From NCBI RefSeq assembly GCF_902506375.1, contig NZ_LR733284.1, forward strand, positions 3,224,222-3,288,221: 64,000 nucleotides of DNA, read 5' to 3'. This DNA is from Microbacterium sp. 8M (GTDB lineage Bacteria; Actinomycetota; Actinomycetes; Actinomycetales; Microbacteriaceae). The notes under the pieces were generated by a model, which made no database searches, was not told where the DNA came from, and worked only from the letters and a program-made list of their open reading frames with translations. Position numbers and translations under genes: made by a program. Within the stretch, counting starts at the first letter, position 1, and each line of letters opens with the position of its first letter. Of this stretch, positions 1-8,130 are shown piece by piece.

Positions 1-405
1 GTGCTCACCGCGGTGCTGCTCACCGAGGCGCTGCTGCCGCGCATCGTCCGCCCGGGCGGGCGGATCATCTCCATCAGCTCGATCGCGGCGCTGCGCGGGG
101 CGAACGGATACGGAGCGGCGAAGGCCGCGATCCACGGCTGGATGATGGGGCTCGCCGCCGACCTCGCGCCCGAGGGAGTGACGGTGAACGCGGTGGCTCC
201 GGGCTACGTGCCCGACACCGGGTTCTGGGACGGCCGGCGCACGCCGGACATCGTGGCATCGCGCCTCGCCCAGGTGCCGATGAACCGCGCGGGCACGCCC
301 GACGAGGTCGCCGGGGCGGTGGCGTATCTCGCCGGCCCCGAGGGCGGCTGGACCACGGGCCAGATCCTGCAGGTCAACGGGGGCGCGCTCTTCGGCCGCG
401 GCTGA
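1..405 (+). CDS. Short-chain dehydrogenase/reductase, C-terminal part (cut by window edge)
   Basis: This is the C-terminal part of an NAD(P)-dependent short-chain dehydrogenase/reductase with a Rossmann fold. The window opens inside the gene, so the glycine-rich cofactor loop is missing; the family is usually about 250 residues and 134 are visible. The catalytic serine lies in SISS (visible residues 24-27), the active-site pair in YGAAK (Y37, K41), and the typical C-terminal TTGQILQVNGG is intact. The substrate cannot be read. The GTG at base 1 is only the first codon seen and should not be taken as the true start. It converges on the response-regulator gene with only 24 bases between them. 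Confidence 0.9.
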   Translation: MLTAVLLTEALLPRIVRPGGRIISISSIAALRGANGYGAAKAAIHGWMMGLAADLAPEGVTVNAVAPGYVPDTGFWDGRRTPDIVASRLAQVPMNRAGTPDEVAGAVAYLAGPEGGWTTGQILQVNGGALFGRG

Positions 406-429
406 GCGGATAGCCAGGGCCGTCTCACC

Positions 430-1083
430 TCACCCCCTCCGGGTGTACCGGTGCTCCGGCCGCCCGGTCGCGCCGTAGCGGAGCCGCACCTCGACCGCGT
501 CGCGCTCGGCGAGGGCTGCGAGGTGCCGCTGCGCCGTCGCGCGGGAGATGCCGACCCGCTCGCCGATCTCGGCGGCCGACGCCTCGTCGTCGCCGAGAGC
601 GGCCAGCACCAGCTGTTCCGTCGCCGACCGCGAGGTCGAGACCGGATCCGACGAGCCGTGCAGGATCGCGAGCGCACGGTCCACGTCCTTCTGCTGCAGC
701 GGCCGGGTTCCCGCCAGGAGGTTGCGGAAGCGGGCGTAGCGGTCCAGGGCTCCGACGAGGGCGCGCTGCTCGAACGGCTTGATGAGGTAGGCGTGCGCTC
801 CCGCGCGCAGGGCGCGCCGGATCGTCGCGGGGTCGTCGGCCGCGGAGATGTGGATCGCGTCGATGCCGGCCTCGTGGACGAGCGCGATCCCGTCGCCGTC
901 GGGCAGGTACACGTCGGCGAGGAGCAGATCGGGTGCGAGATCGCGGATGGCGGCACGCGCCTCGGCGATCGTGCGGACCGGTTCCAGGGCGAGATAGCCG
1001 GGGCGTTCCTCGACGATCGCGTGGTGCAGCCGGCCGACGCGGAAGTCGTCGTCCAGCACGAGCGCACGGATCGGATCCGTCAT
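430..1083 (-). CDS. Response regulator, CitB/DcuR family
   Basis: This is the DNA-binding half of a two-component system. The N-terminal receiver domain shows the acidic pocket (D11-D13), the phosphorylatable aspartate in LLLADVYLPDGDG (D57) and the conserved lysine in IKPF (K102). The C-terminal third carries a winged-helix-like segment (GERVGISRATAQRHLAAL), as in CitB/DcuR/MalR regulators that act on C4-dicarboxylate and citrate transport genes. The start codon overlaps the stop of the sensor kinase gene by four bases (ATGA), so the two are probably translationally coupled. The divergent citrate-type transporter is the likely target; this is inferred from family and position. Length (217 residues) is normal. 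Confidence 0.9.
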   Translation of the reverse strand: MTDPIRALVLDDDFRVGRLHHAIVEERPGYLALEPVRTIAEARAAIRDLAPDLLLADVYLPDGDGIALVHEAGIDAIHISAADDPATIRRALRAGAHAYLIKPFEQRALVGALDRYARFRNLLAGTRPLQQKDVDRALAILHGSSDPVSTSRSATEQLVLAALGDDEASAAEIGERVGISRATAQRHLAALAERDAVEVRLRYGATGRPEHRYTRRG

Positions 1084-2819
1084 CGGTTCTCCTCCTCGTC
1101 GATCCGGGCATCGTCTTCGCGGCCCTGCGGGTCACGCCCGCGGGTCGGCGTCACCACGCCGCCGAGCCGCGCGGCGAACACGGCGCCGTGCTCGCCGCCG
1201 CCCCGGTCGATGATCCACAGGTCGCCGCCTCCGCGCCGGGCGATCTCGCGGGACAGTCGCAGTCCCACGCCGTGCCCGTGCACCGGGCCCGCCTCGGCCT
1301 CGCCGCCCGCCCCGGTGCGCCCCCCGTCCAGATCCTCCGAGGTCGTGCCGGAGCCCCCGTCCAGATCCTCCGGCGCCGTGCCAGGGCCCCCGTCCAGGCC
1401 GGCGCCGGAATCCGCGACGGTGACCACCAGGGCGTCTCGATCGTCCAGCACTGACACCTCGACCCAGCGCGGCTGCGCACCGCCGACGGCAGCGGTTACC
1501 GCATTGTCGACGAGGTTGCCGAGCACCGCCGCCACGTCCTCCGCCTCGCTCACCGCGCCGAGGAGGTGCGTCTCCTCCGCGATGCGCAGGGTGACCCCGC
1601 GCTCGGACGCCTCGAGCGCCTTCGCCCCGAGGAACGATCGCAGGAACGGATCCCGCAGCCGCGCGATGCCGGGAACGGGGAAGTCGACGGATCCGCGATC
1701 CGCGAGCTGGGCGAGGAAGTCGCGCGCATCCTGCACGCGCTCCGCGTCGAGCAGCCCCGCGGCGACGTGGATCCGGTTCGCGAACTCGTGGCGCTGCACG
1801 CGCAGGGCGGCGGTCATGGTGCGCACGGTCTCCAGGCGCTCCGACAGCGCCACCAGCTCGGTGCGGTCGCGGATCACGGCGACCGTGCCGAGCGGCCTCC
1901 CGTCCCGCTCCACGGGGCGCGTCTCGAGATAGAGCACGCGGTCGCCGAGCACCGCCTCCGACAGGGTGCGCTCCCCGGAGACCGCATCGCGCACCGCGTC
2001 GGGCAGCCCGATCCGCGCCAGCGGCCGGCCCACCGCATCCCGGACGTCGAGCAGCCGCTCGGCGGCCGCGTTGCAGACCCGCACGACACCCGCCTCGTCG
2101 ACCGCGAGCACGCCGTCCGCCACGCCGTCCAGCACCGCGGTCTGGTTCTGGACGAGGGCGACGAGCTCCTCGGGCTGCACGCCGAGGGTGAGCCGCTCCC
2201 AGCGCCGGCGCAGCAGCACCGCTCCGACGCCCGCGAGCAGCAGGGAGCCCGCCGCGGCGAGGCCGATCACCGCGAGCAGGGGCGGGAGGTCGTCGAACAC
2301 GCCCGCCCGTGCGAAGCCGACGCTCACCTCGCCGATCGGCGCGCCGGTCGCGCTGCGGACGGGCACCTTGGCCCGAGCGGACTCGCCCAGCGTGCCGGTG
2401 TCCCACTCCACGACCTCGTGCCCGGCCAGCACGTCCTGGAACGGTGTGCTCACCTCCTGGCCCAGCCGCGCCGGATCCGGGTGCGCGAGCCGGATCCCGT
2501 GATCATCGGTGATCACGACGAACAGGGCGCCGGTGCGGCCGGCGGTCGCGGTGGCGATGCGCTGCAGCACGCCGTCGCGCAGGTCCTCGGCGCGCGGGGT
2601 TCCGGGGTCGGCGGACGCCGTCGCCACGCCCTCCCGGATCTGAGGCTGCTCGGCCAGGGTCCGCGCGATCCCGAGCGCGGAGGACTCCGCCTGTGCGCGC
2701 AGCTGCTGCGCGGCGAGGAACAGGTAGACGCCCGTGCAGAGCGCGACGACGAGGACCACCGTCGACAGCTGCAGCAGAAGGATCCGCGTGGCGAATCGCA
2801 TCCGGCGTGAGCGGGGCAT
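1080..2819 (-). CDS. Sensor histidine kinase, CitA/DcuS family
   Basis: Membrane sensor kinase of 579 residues. A first transmembrane helix (about residues 9-33) is followed by an extracytoplasmic sensor domain, a second helix (about 170-200), a cytoplasmic PAS domain, the dimerisation helix with the phospho-accepting histidine in RHEFANRIH, and an HATPase domain (DSGAG and GHGVGLRLSREIA). This layout is that of CitA/DcuS kinases, which sense external citrate or C4-dicarboxylates. The start is chosen because a near-perfect AAGGAGG lies a few bases upstream; longer upstream reading frame is an artefact of high GC. Oddly, the ATP lid between DSGAG and GHGVGL carries a tandem 11-residue repeat rich in D, E and G (see the repeat entry). 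Confidence 0.92.
   Translation of the reverse strand: MPRSRRMRFATRILLLQLSTVVLVVALCTGVYLFLAAQQLRAQAESSALGIARTLAEQPQIREGVATASADPGTPRAEDLRDGVLQRIATATAGRTGALFVVITDDHGIRLAHPDPARLGQEVSTPFQDVLAGHEVVEWDTGTLGESARAKVPVRSATGAPIGEVSVGFARAGVFDDLPPLLAVIGLAAAGSLLLAGVGAVLLRRRWERLTLGVQPEELVALVQNQTAVLDGVADGVLAVDEAGVVRVCNAAAERLLDVRDAVGRPLARIGLPDAVRDAVSGERTLSEAVLGDRVLYLETRPVERDGRPLGTVAVIRDRTELVALSERLETVRTMTAALRVQRHEFANRIHVAAGLLDAERVQDARDFLAQLADRGSVDFPVPGIARLRDPFLRSFLGAKALEASERGVTLRIAEETHLLGAVSEAEDVAAVLGNLVDNAVTAAVGGAQPRWVEVSVLDDRDALVVTVADSGAGLDGGPGTAPEDLDGGSGTTSEDLDGGRTGAGGEAEAGPVHGHGVGLRLSREIARRGGGDLWIIDRGGGEHGAVFAARLGGVVTPTRGRDPQGREDDARIDEEENR
1321..1397 (-). repeat. 33-bp tandem repeat inside the kinase ATP lid
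   Basis: Two adjacent 33-bp units start at 1321 and 1354 and both begin CCCCCGTCCAGATCCTCCG on the plus strand; an 11-base partial third copy follows at 1387. In the kinase frame each unit encodes an 11-residue segment containing PEDLDGG or SEDLDGG. Because the unit is a multiple of three, the frame is kept. The insert lies in the flexible lid over the ATP site, a place that tolerates length change. This is read directly; any effect on kinase activity is unknown. Confidence 0.9.
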
Positions 2820-2963
2820 CGGTCCTCCTTGAGCAATATGCGCAGAAGTCACGCTACGCGCACAACGCGCCGGAATGCGACTTACCGGATCCGCTGCGTG
2901 CCCGTTCCCTAACCTCGACGAGGTCCGTCGAAGACGACTGACGGATGACGAAGGAGTCAGCTC

Positions 2964-4508
2964 ATGCCCATGGTTCTCAGCGGTCTGCTCGCCGCAGCCG
3001 ACGACAAGCCCTCGTACGACATCGCCTTCGCACCCCCGGAGTGGGTGCTCGTGATCCTCGGCTTCGCGATGGTGCTGGTCTTCATGACGCTGATCATGAC
3101 CAAGCGCCTCACCCCGATGGTCGCGCTCATCCTGGTGCCCACCGTGTTCGGCCTCTTCGCGGGCGCGGGCCTGGGACTCGGCGACATGATCCTCGACGCG
3201 ATCGGGAAGATGGCGCCGACGGCCGCACTGCTGATGTTCGCGATCATGTTCTTCGGCATCATGATCGACGTCGGCCTGTTCGACCCGCTCATCCGGCTGA
3301 TCACGCGCGTGCTGGGCGACGACCCGGCCAAGGTCGTGATCGGCACGGCTCTGCTCGCCGGCGCGGTGTCCCTGGACGGCGACGGCTCCACGACCTTCAT
3401 CATCACGACCTCCGCGATGCTGCCGATCTACCTGCGCCTGGGCATGAGCCCCGTGGTGCTCACATGCGTCGCCGGGCTCATGAACGGCACCCTCAACATC
3501 GTGCCGTGGGGCGGTCCGACCGTGCGCGCCGCAACCGCGCTCGGCCTGCAGCCGACCGACATCTTCGTGCCCATGCTGCCCTCGCTCGGGGTCGGACTGA
3601 TCGTCTCCCTCGGCTTCGCGTGGATGCTCGGCCTGCAGGAGCGCCACCGCCTCGGCTCCCTCGACGAGACCCGCCTGACCGGCACCGCGGAGGGCGGCGT
3701 GTTCGCCTCCGTGCCCGCGATCTTCCGCGGCGCCGACGCCAAGCCGGGAGCACGCGCGTCGCTGCGCACCGGGAACATCGTCACCGTCGCCGGCGGCCAC
3801 GAGCCCGTGTCGGCAGGCGGAGTGGATCCGACCGACACCGCGATGGCCGACACGATGCTGGACCCGAACCGCGCGACCCTGCGTCCGCGCCTGATCTGGT
3901 TCAACCTCGCCCTGACCGTCGCCGTGATGGTGCTGCTCATCGCCGACGTGCTGCCGCTGCCGTACGTGTTCATGGTCGGCGCCGCCCTGGCGCTGGTGGT
4001 GAACTTCGGCAAGCTCAAGGACCAGGCGGCCGAGATCGTGGCCCATGCGCCGAGCATCGTCGGTGTGGTGTCGATGGTCATCGCGGCAGGCGTGCTCGTC
4101 GGCGTGCTCACCGGCACGGGCATGGTCGACGCGATGGCGTCCTGGATCACGAACGTGCTGCCTCCGGCGCTGGGACCGTTCCTCGCGCCCATCACCGGCA
4201 TCCTGTCGATCCCGTTCACGTTCTTCATGTCGAACGACGCGTTCTACTACGGGATCCTGCCGGTGCTGTCCCAGAGCGCGGCGCACTTCGGCATCGATCC
4301 GGTCGAGATGGCCCGGGCGTCGATCACCGGCCAGCCGGTGCACCTGCAGAGCCCGCTCGTGCCCGCGATCCTGCTGCTGGTGTCGCTCGCGAGCGTCAAC
4401 CTCGGCGACCACCACCGCAAGGTGCTCTGGCGGGCGGCGGTCGTGTCCCTCGTGATGCTCGCCGTGGGGATCCTCACCGGTGCGATCCCGTTCTTCGTCG
4501 CGCAGTGA
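2964..4508 (+). CDS. CitMHS family citrate:metal-proton symporter
   Basis: Integral membrane transporter of 514 residues that most likely imports citrate complexed with divalent metal in symport with protons. The protein is hydrophobic throughout except for a long polar loop at about residues 215-300, and shows the CitMHS hallmark DGDGSTTFIITTSAMLPIY at residues 138-156. The ATG follows AAGGAG at a workable distance. The gene is divergent from the CitA/DcuS-type two-component system across 144 bases that must hold both promoters, so induction by external citrate is the natural reading. CitMHS is known from Bacillus CitM/CitH; which metal-citrate complex this one prefers cannot be told. Confidence 0.92.
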   Translation: MPMVLSGLLAAADDKPSYDIAFAPPEWVLVILGFAMVLVFMTLIMTKRLTPMVALILVPTVFGLFAGAGLGLGDMILDAIGKMAPTAALLMFAIMFFGIMIDVGLFDPLIRLITRVLGDDPAKVVIGTALLAGAVSLDGDGSTTFIITTSAMLPIYLRLGMSPVVLTCVAGLMNGTLNIVPWGGPTVRAATALGLQPTDIFVPMLPSLGVGLIVSLGFAWMLGLQERHRLGSLDETRLTGTAEGGVFASVPAIFRGADAKPGARASLRTGNIVTVAGGHEPVSAGGVDPTDTAMADTMLDPNRATLRPRLIWFNLALTVAVMVLLIADVLPLPYVFMVGAALALVVNFGKLKDQAAEIVAHAPSIVGVVSMVIAAGVLVGVLTGTGMVDAMASWITNVLPPALGPFLAPITGILSIPFTFFMSNDAFYYGILPVLSQSAAHFGIDPVEMARASITGQPVHLQSPLVPAILLLVSLASVNLGDHHRKVLWRAAVVSLVMLAVGILTGAIPFFVAQ

Positions 4509-4598
4509 GCCGTGGAGTGGCAACGGAAGGGGTGCTCCACAGATCCGGGAAGGTCGACGCTGTCGGGATCGGGCTCGCGGGCAGGCGCCGGCAGCGAC

Positions 4599-5114
4599 TC
4601 AGAAGAGCGCCGCGGGAAGCGCCCCCTCGTGCTCGAGCAGCCAGCGCTTCGTCACCAGCCCCTCGCCCGGCCTCCCTCCGGAGTAGCCGCCGAGTCCGTC
4701 GCTGGCGACCACCCGGTGGCACGGGACGATGATCGGGATCGGGTTCGCGCCCATGATCGAGCCGATCGCCCGCGCCGGCACGCCTGTGCCGCTGCGTGCC
4801 GCGAGCTCGCCGTAGGTCACCGTCTCGCCGAGTCCCACCGTGTCGTAGAGCGCGTGCAGCACGGCCGCCGTGACATCGGACTGCACACCCAGATCGAACG
4901 GCAGGTCGAACGTCGAGCGGTCGCCGGCGAAATACCCCCGCAGCTGGGCGAGGGCATCGGCGAGCAGCGGATCCTCCGCGCGACCGGACGACACCTCGGA
5001 GCCGGCAGCCGTCGCACGTCGGGCACGCGGCCAGGTCACCCGGCGGATCGCGACCCCGTCGCTGTGCACCTCGAGCACGCCCACGGGCGTCGCGATCGAA
5101 GCGGAGAACGTCAC
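4599..5114 (-). CDS. ogt: Methylated-DNA--protein-cysteine S-methyltransferase
   Basis: Suicide DNA-repair protein that moves the alkyl group from O6-methylguanine (and O4-methylthymine) onto its own cysteine. The active-site motif PCHR is at residues 131-134 (C132), preceded by the helix-turn-helix segment ending RAIGSIMGANPIPIIV and followed by GGYSGG, all family hallmarks. At 171 residues it is a one-domain Ogt type without the AraC-like adaptive half seen in Ada. The GTG start is chosen to fit the usual family N-terminus (VTFSASIATPVGVLEV). It is a single-gene unit, convergent with the citrate transporter and divergent from the ECF41 pair. Confidence 0.95.
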   Translation of the reverse strand: MTFSASIATPVGVLEVHSDGVAIRRVTWPRARRATAAGSEVSSGRAEDPLLADALAQLRGYFAGDRSTFDLPFDLGVQSDVTAAVLHALYDTVGLGETVTYGELAARSGTGVPARAIGSIMGANPIPIIVPCHRVVASDGLGGYSGGRPGEGLVTKRWLLEHEGALPAALF

Positions 5115-5159
5115 GCGCCGATCGTACGCCGGGCATCCGACATGGCAACCCGAAGGGGG

Positions 5160-5186
5160 TGTCACACTTCCGCGACCGGATCCGAC
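5160..5186 (+). promoter_or_regulatory. Candidate ECF41 sigma-factor promoter
   Basis: TGTCACA at 5160-5166 is followed, after exactly 16 bases, by CGAC at 5183-5186. Published ECF41 promoters have TGTCACA at -35 and CGTC at -10, so the -35 match is perfect and the -10 differs by one base. It lies about 60 bases upstream of the AhpD-like gene that ECF41 factors normally control. The sequences are seen; the assignment is inferred from family knowledge. Confidence 0.65.
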
Positions 5187-5246
5187 ATCCCTGATGAGAG
5201 CCACAGGCAAGCCGACGAGATCCGTCGCAGTCGTGGCCGGAGAGGA

Positions 5247-5711
5247 ATGACGATGACCCGGATCGACATGGGCCGCACCAACAAGCTCGGCTACGCCGCG
5301 GTGCTCGGACTGGAGGCGTACGCCCGCAAGAGCGTGGAACCGCGGCTGTACGAGCTGATCAAGCTGCGCGCCTCGATCCTGAACGGGTGCGGATTCTGCG
5401 TCGACATGCATGCGACCGAGGGCGCCCGGCGCGGGATCCCGCAGCGCACACTGCATGCGGTCGGCGCCTGGCAGCACGCCAAGGGCCTGTTCGAGGAGCG
5501 CGAGCTGGCGGCGCTGGCCCTGACCGATGCGGTCACCCGTCTCGGTCCGGAGACGGTGACCGACGAGATCTGGAACGCCGCGGCGCAGCACTTCGACGAG
5601 GGCGAGCTCGGCGCGCTCGTGCTGGCGATCTGCACGATCAACGTCTGGAACCGTGTGGCCATCGCCACCGAGATGGCGCCGCCGATCGACGACAAGCACC
5701 CGATCGTCTGA
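5247..5711 (+). CDS. Carboxymuconolactone decarboxylase/AhpD-like protein (ECF41 partner)
   Basis: Small all-alpha protein of 154 residues with the AhpD core CGFCVDMH (C48, C51, H55), the redox-active pair plus proton-relay histidine of alkylhydroperoxidase-like proteins. Many such proteins, annotated as carboxymuconolactone decarboxylases, in fact have peroxidase or thiol-redox roles. It sits 33 bases before an ECF41 sigma factor, the well-known gene pair in which the partner is one of carboxymuconolactone decarboxylase, oxidoreductase or epimerase ('COE'). Two starts are possible: this ATG or one six bases downstream (MTRIDMGR), which sits at better spacing from GAGG. The substrate is unknown. 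Confidence 0.88.
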   Translation: MTMTRIDMGRTNKLGYAAVLGLEAYARKSVEPRLYELIKLRASILNGCGFCVDMHATEGARRGIPQRTLHAVGAWQHAKGLFEERELAALALTDAVTRLGPETVTDEIWNAAAQHFDEGELGALVLAICTINVWNRVAIATEMAPPIDDKHPIV

Positions 5712-5744
5712 GCCGTGGCGCAACCGGGGCGCTACGGTGAAGCC

Positions 5745-6647
5745 ATGACCCTCGTCTCCCCCGCCACGCGCGCGTGGCAGGCGGAGCGAGGGCGGCTGAT
5801 CGGCATCGCCTATCGCATGCTCGGCGACTACGGCCACGCCGAGGACGTGGTGTCCGAGGTCGCGATCGAGGCGCTCCAGCAGGAGCGCGTCGAAGCCGAC
5901 GATCCGGTGACCCCGCGGCCGGTGCGCTCCTGGCCCGCGTGGCTGACGACGGTGTGCGTGCGCCGCTCGATCGACCGGGTGCGCGCTCTCGCCGCGGTGC
6001 GCGAGGAGTACATCGGGCCGTGGCTGCCCGAGCCGGTCGCCACGGATCGTCTTCCCGAGGACGCGGTCGCCGACCGGGAACTGCTCTCCCTCGCGCTGCT
6101 GCACATGGCCGAGCAGCTCGCGCCCGACGCGCGCGCGGCCGTGGTGCTGCACCGCGCGTTCGGGATGTCGGCCGTGGAGATCGGGCGGATCCTGGAGAAG
6201 AGCCCCGCGGCCGTCCGTCAGCTGATCTCGCGCGGCGAGCGGCGCCTGCGCCTCGCCGACGACCCGGCGCGGACGCGCACGGCGGATCCGGCCGCGCTCG
6301 GCGCCCTGCTCACCGCCGTCGAGCACGGCGACGTCTCGGGCGTGCTCGCCCTGCTCGCCGACGACGCCATCCTGTGGAGCGACGGCGGGGGCAGGGTGCG
6401 AGCCGCGCGCAACCCCATCTTCGGCGCCGACCGTGTGCGGCGGTTCCTCGTCGGCGTGCTGCAGAAGGCGGCCGCCGACCCATCGCTGCCCTTCGGCGCG
6501 GCGCTGCTCGACGTCAACGGGGAGCCTGCGATCGCCCTGACGCACTCGGGACGCACCGACGTGCTCACGCTCGAGTTCGGCGCCGACGGCCTCATCCACG
6601 GGCTCCGCCAGGTATGCAACCCCGCCAAGCTCGCCCACGTGCTCTGA
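5745..6647 (+). CDS. ECF41 family RNA polymerase sigma factor with SnoaL-like C-terminal domain
   Basis: Alternative sigma factor of 300 residues. Region sigma2 (RLIGIAYRMLGDYGHAEDVV) and sigma4 (MSAVEIGRILEKSPAAVRQLISR) are followed by a roughly 100-residue SnoaL-like extension. Three ECF41 signatures are visible: WLPEP in the linker, DGGG followed by a basic residue in the extension, and NPAKL near the C-terminus (NPDKL in the family). In studied members the extension controls sigma activity instead of a separate anti-sigma factor, and none is encoded here. The ATG was chosen over an upstream GTG because the N-terminus then matches the family length. It is co-directional with the AhpD-like gene and probably autoregulated from the TGTCACA promoter. 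Confidence 0.9.
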   Translation: MTLVSPATRAWQAERGRLIGIAYRMLGDYGHAEDVVSEVAIEALQQERVEADDPVTPRPVRSWPAWLTTVCVRRSIDRVRALAAVREEYIGPWLPEPVATDRLPEDAVADRELLSLALLHMAEQLAPDARAAVVLHRAFGMSAVEIGRILEKSPAAVRQLISRGERRLRLADDPARTRTADPAALGALLTAVEHGDVSGVLALLADDAILWSDGGGRVRAARNPIFGADRVRRFLVGVLQKAAADPSLPFGAALLDVNGEPAIALTHSGRTDVLTLEFGADGLIHGLRQVCNPAKLAHVL

Positions 6648-6701
6648 CATCGCCTCGCCTCGCCTCGCCGAGGAATCGACAGCGGGATCCGCATCTCTTA
6701 G

Positions 6702-6723
6702 TATCTGCGTATGAGCGCAGATA
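6702..6723. promoter_or_regulatory. Perfect inverted repeat over the ArsR start codon (probable operator)
   Basis: TATCTGCG and CGCAGATA form a perfect 8-bp inverted repeat separated by six bases. The spacer contains the ATG of the ArsR-type gene (6711), so a bound dimer would cover the transcription and translation start. No Shine-Dalgarno site precedes that ATG, which suggests a leaderless message starting at or just before it. ArsR/SmtB repressors bind such repeats over their own promoters; that this one does so is inference. Confidence 0.65.
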
Positions 6724-7073
6724 AGCAGGCGTGCGGATACTCCCCAGACAGCCCGTACGTGGAGCTGGCCGTGGAAGTGTTCTCGATGCTGGCCGACGCC
6801 ACGCGGGTGCGGATCGTGATGGCGCTCGGCGAGGCCGGCGAGCTCTCGGTGAACCATCTCGCCGACATCGTCGACAAGTCGCCGGCCGCGGTGTCCCAGC
6901 ACCTGGCGAAGCTGCGCCTCGCGCGCATCGTCTCGACCCGGCAGGACGGCCAGCGCGTCTTCTACCGCCTCGAGAACGAGCACGCGTCCCGGCTCGTTGC
7001 CGACGCGATCTTCCAGGCCGAGCACTCGCTGGGCGGAACACCGCGACACCACCACGCCGACCGGGAGTCGTGA
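6711..7073 (+). CDS. ArsR/SmtB family metal-sensing repressor
   Basis: Winged-helix repressor of 120 residues. The core MLADATRVRIVMAL and recognition helix KSPAAVSQHLAKLR are typical of ArsR/SmtB. The alpha-5 region (ENEHASRLVADAIFQAEH) keeps two of the positions used by CzrA-type zinc/cobalt sensors (the H of NEH and the last H), while other ligands differ; a C-terminal HHHAD could add ligands. The stop overlaps the start of a CDF cation exporter (TGATG), so the pair is an operon in which metal binding should release the exporter. A perfect dyad covers the start codon. The exact metal is not decided; zinc is favoured by the exporter's motifs. Confidence 0.9.
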   Translation: MSADKQACGYSPDSPYVELAVEVFSMLADATRVRIVMALGEAGELSVNHLADIVDKSPAAVSQHLAKLRLARIVSTRQDGQRVFYRLENEHASRLVADAIFQAEHSLGGTPRHHHADRES

Positions 7074-8125
7074 TGCAGGACCACCGGCACGAGCGGCACG
7101 ACCACCCGCACGGCGGTCACGACCACCCGCACCGCGGCCATGGCCACGCGCACGGGCTGCACGAGCACGAGCAGCCGGGACATGACCACCACCACTCGCA
7201 CCCGGCCGGGTTCCGCGGCTTCCTCCACGGGCTGTTCGTGCCGCACACGCATGACGCCGCCGACGCCATCGACGACGCGATGGAGGCGTCCACTGCCGGC
7301 ATCCGAGCGCTGAAGGTCAGCCTCCTCATCCTCCTGGTCACCACGATCCTGCAGGCGGCCGTCTTCTTCGTCAGCGGCTCGGTCGCCCTCCTCGCCGACA
7401 CGGTGCACAACTTCTCCGACGCGCTCACGGCGATCCCGCTCTGGGTCGCGTTCGTGCTCGGCCGCCGCACGGCCACGCGCCGGTACACCTACGGATTCGG
7501 ACGGGCGGAGGACCTGGCGGGTCTGTTCATCGTGTTCGTGGTGCTGCTGTCGGCGATCGTCGCCGCGTGGCAGTCGATCGAGCGACTGATCACCCCGCAG
7601 CCGCTGCACAACATCGGCTGGGTCATCGTCGCCGGGATCATCGGGTTCCTCGGCAACGAGGCGGTGGCGGTCTACCGGATCCGGGTCGGCCGCCGCATCG
7701 GCTCCGCCGCGCTCGTCGCCGACGGCGTGCACGCCCGCACGGACGGCTTCACCTCGCTCGCGGTCGTGCTGGGCGGCCTCGGCGTGCTGGCCGGCTTCCC
7801 GCTCGCGGATCCGATCGTCGGCGTGCTCATCTCGGTCGCGATCTTCGTGCTGCTCATCGGCACGGTGCGCAGCATCGGCCGTCGCCTGCTCGACGGGGTC
7901 GAGCCCGAGCTCGTGGAACGCGCCGAGCACGCGCTCTCGCACATCGCCGGTATCCACGCGGTGGAGCGGGTGCGGCTGCGCTGGGTCGGGCACCGGCTGG
8001 AGGGCGACGCGGTCGTCACGTCCACGGACGACCCCGCATCGGTCGCCGCGGAGGCCGAACGGAGCGTGCGGGCGCACCTCCGCAATCTCGACGGGTTCCT
8101 GGTCTCGGTGCGCGACGCGCCCTGA
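7073..8125 (+). CDS. CDF family divalent cation exporter (zinc type)
   Basis: Cation diffusion facilitator of 350 residues, exchanging cytoplasmic metal for protons. The N-terminal 60 residues contain 21 histidines, a metal-binding tail. Six transmembrane helices follow; TM2 holds HNFSD and TM5 holds HARTD, both HxxxD, the arrangement associated with zinc/cadmium members. A short cytoplasmic C-terminal domain ends the protein. The ATG shares one base with the stop of the upstream ArsR sensor and is preceded by GGGAG; a GTG three bases earlier is possible. The context predicts metal-induced export. It ends five bases from the convergent ATPase gene. Confidence 0.93.
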   Translation: MQDHRHERHDHPHGGHDHPHRGHGHAHGLHEHEQPGHDHHHSHPAGFRGFLHGLFVPHTHDAADAIDDAMEASTAGIRALKVSLLILLVTTILQAAVFFVSGSVALLADTVHNFSDALTAIPLWVAFVLGRRTATRRYTYGFGRAEDLAGLFIVFVVLLSAIVAAWQSIERLITPQPLHNIGWVIVAGIIGFLGNEAVAVYRIRVGRRIGSAALVADGVHARTDGFTSLAVVLGGLGVLAGFPLADPIVGVLISVAIFVLLIGTVRSIGRRLLDGVEPELVERAEHALSHIAGIHAVERVRLRWVGHRLEGDAVVTSTDDPASVAAEAERSVRAHLRNLDGFLVSVRDAP

Positions 8126-8130
8126 CCGAC

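Noticed and set aside
6651..6672. Short CGCCT direct repeats after the ECF41 gene
   Set aside because: Only about three and a half copies of a 5-base GC-rich unit; expected by chance in this composition and without coding or palindromic meaning.
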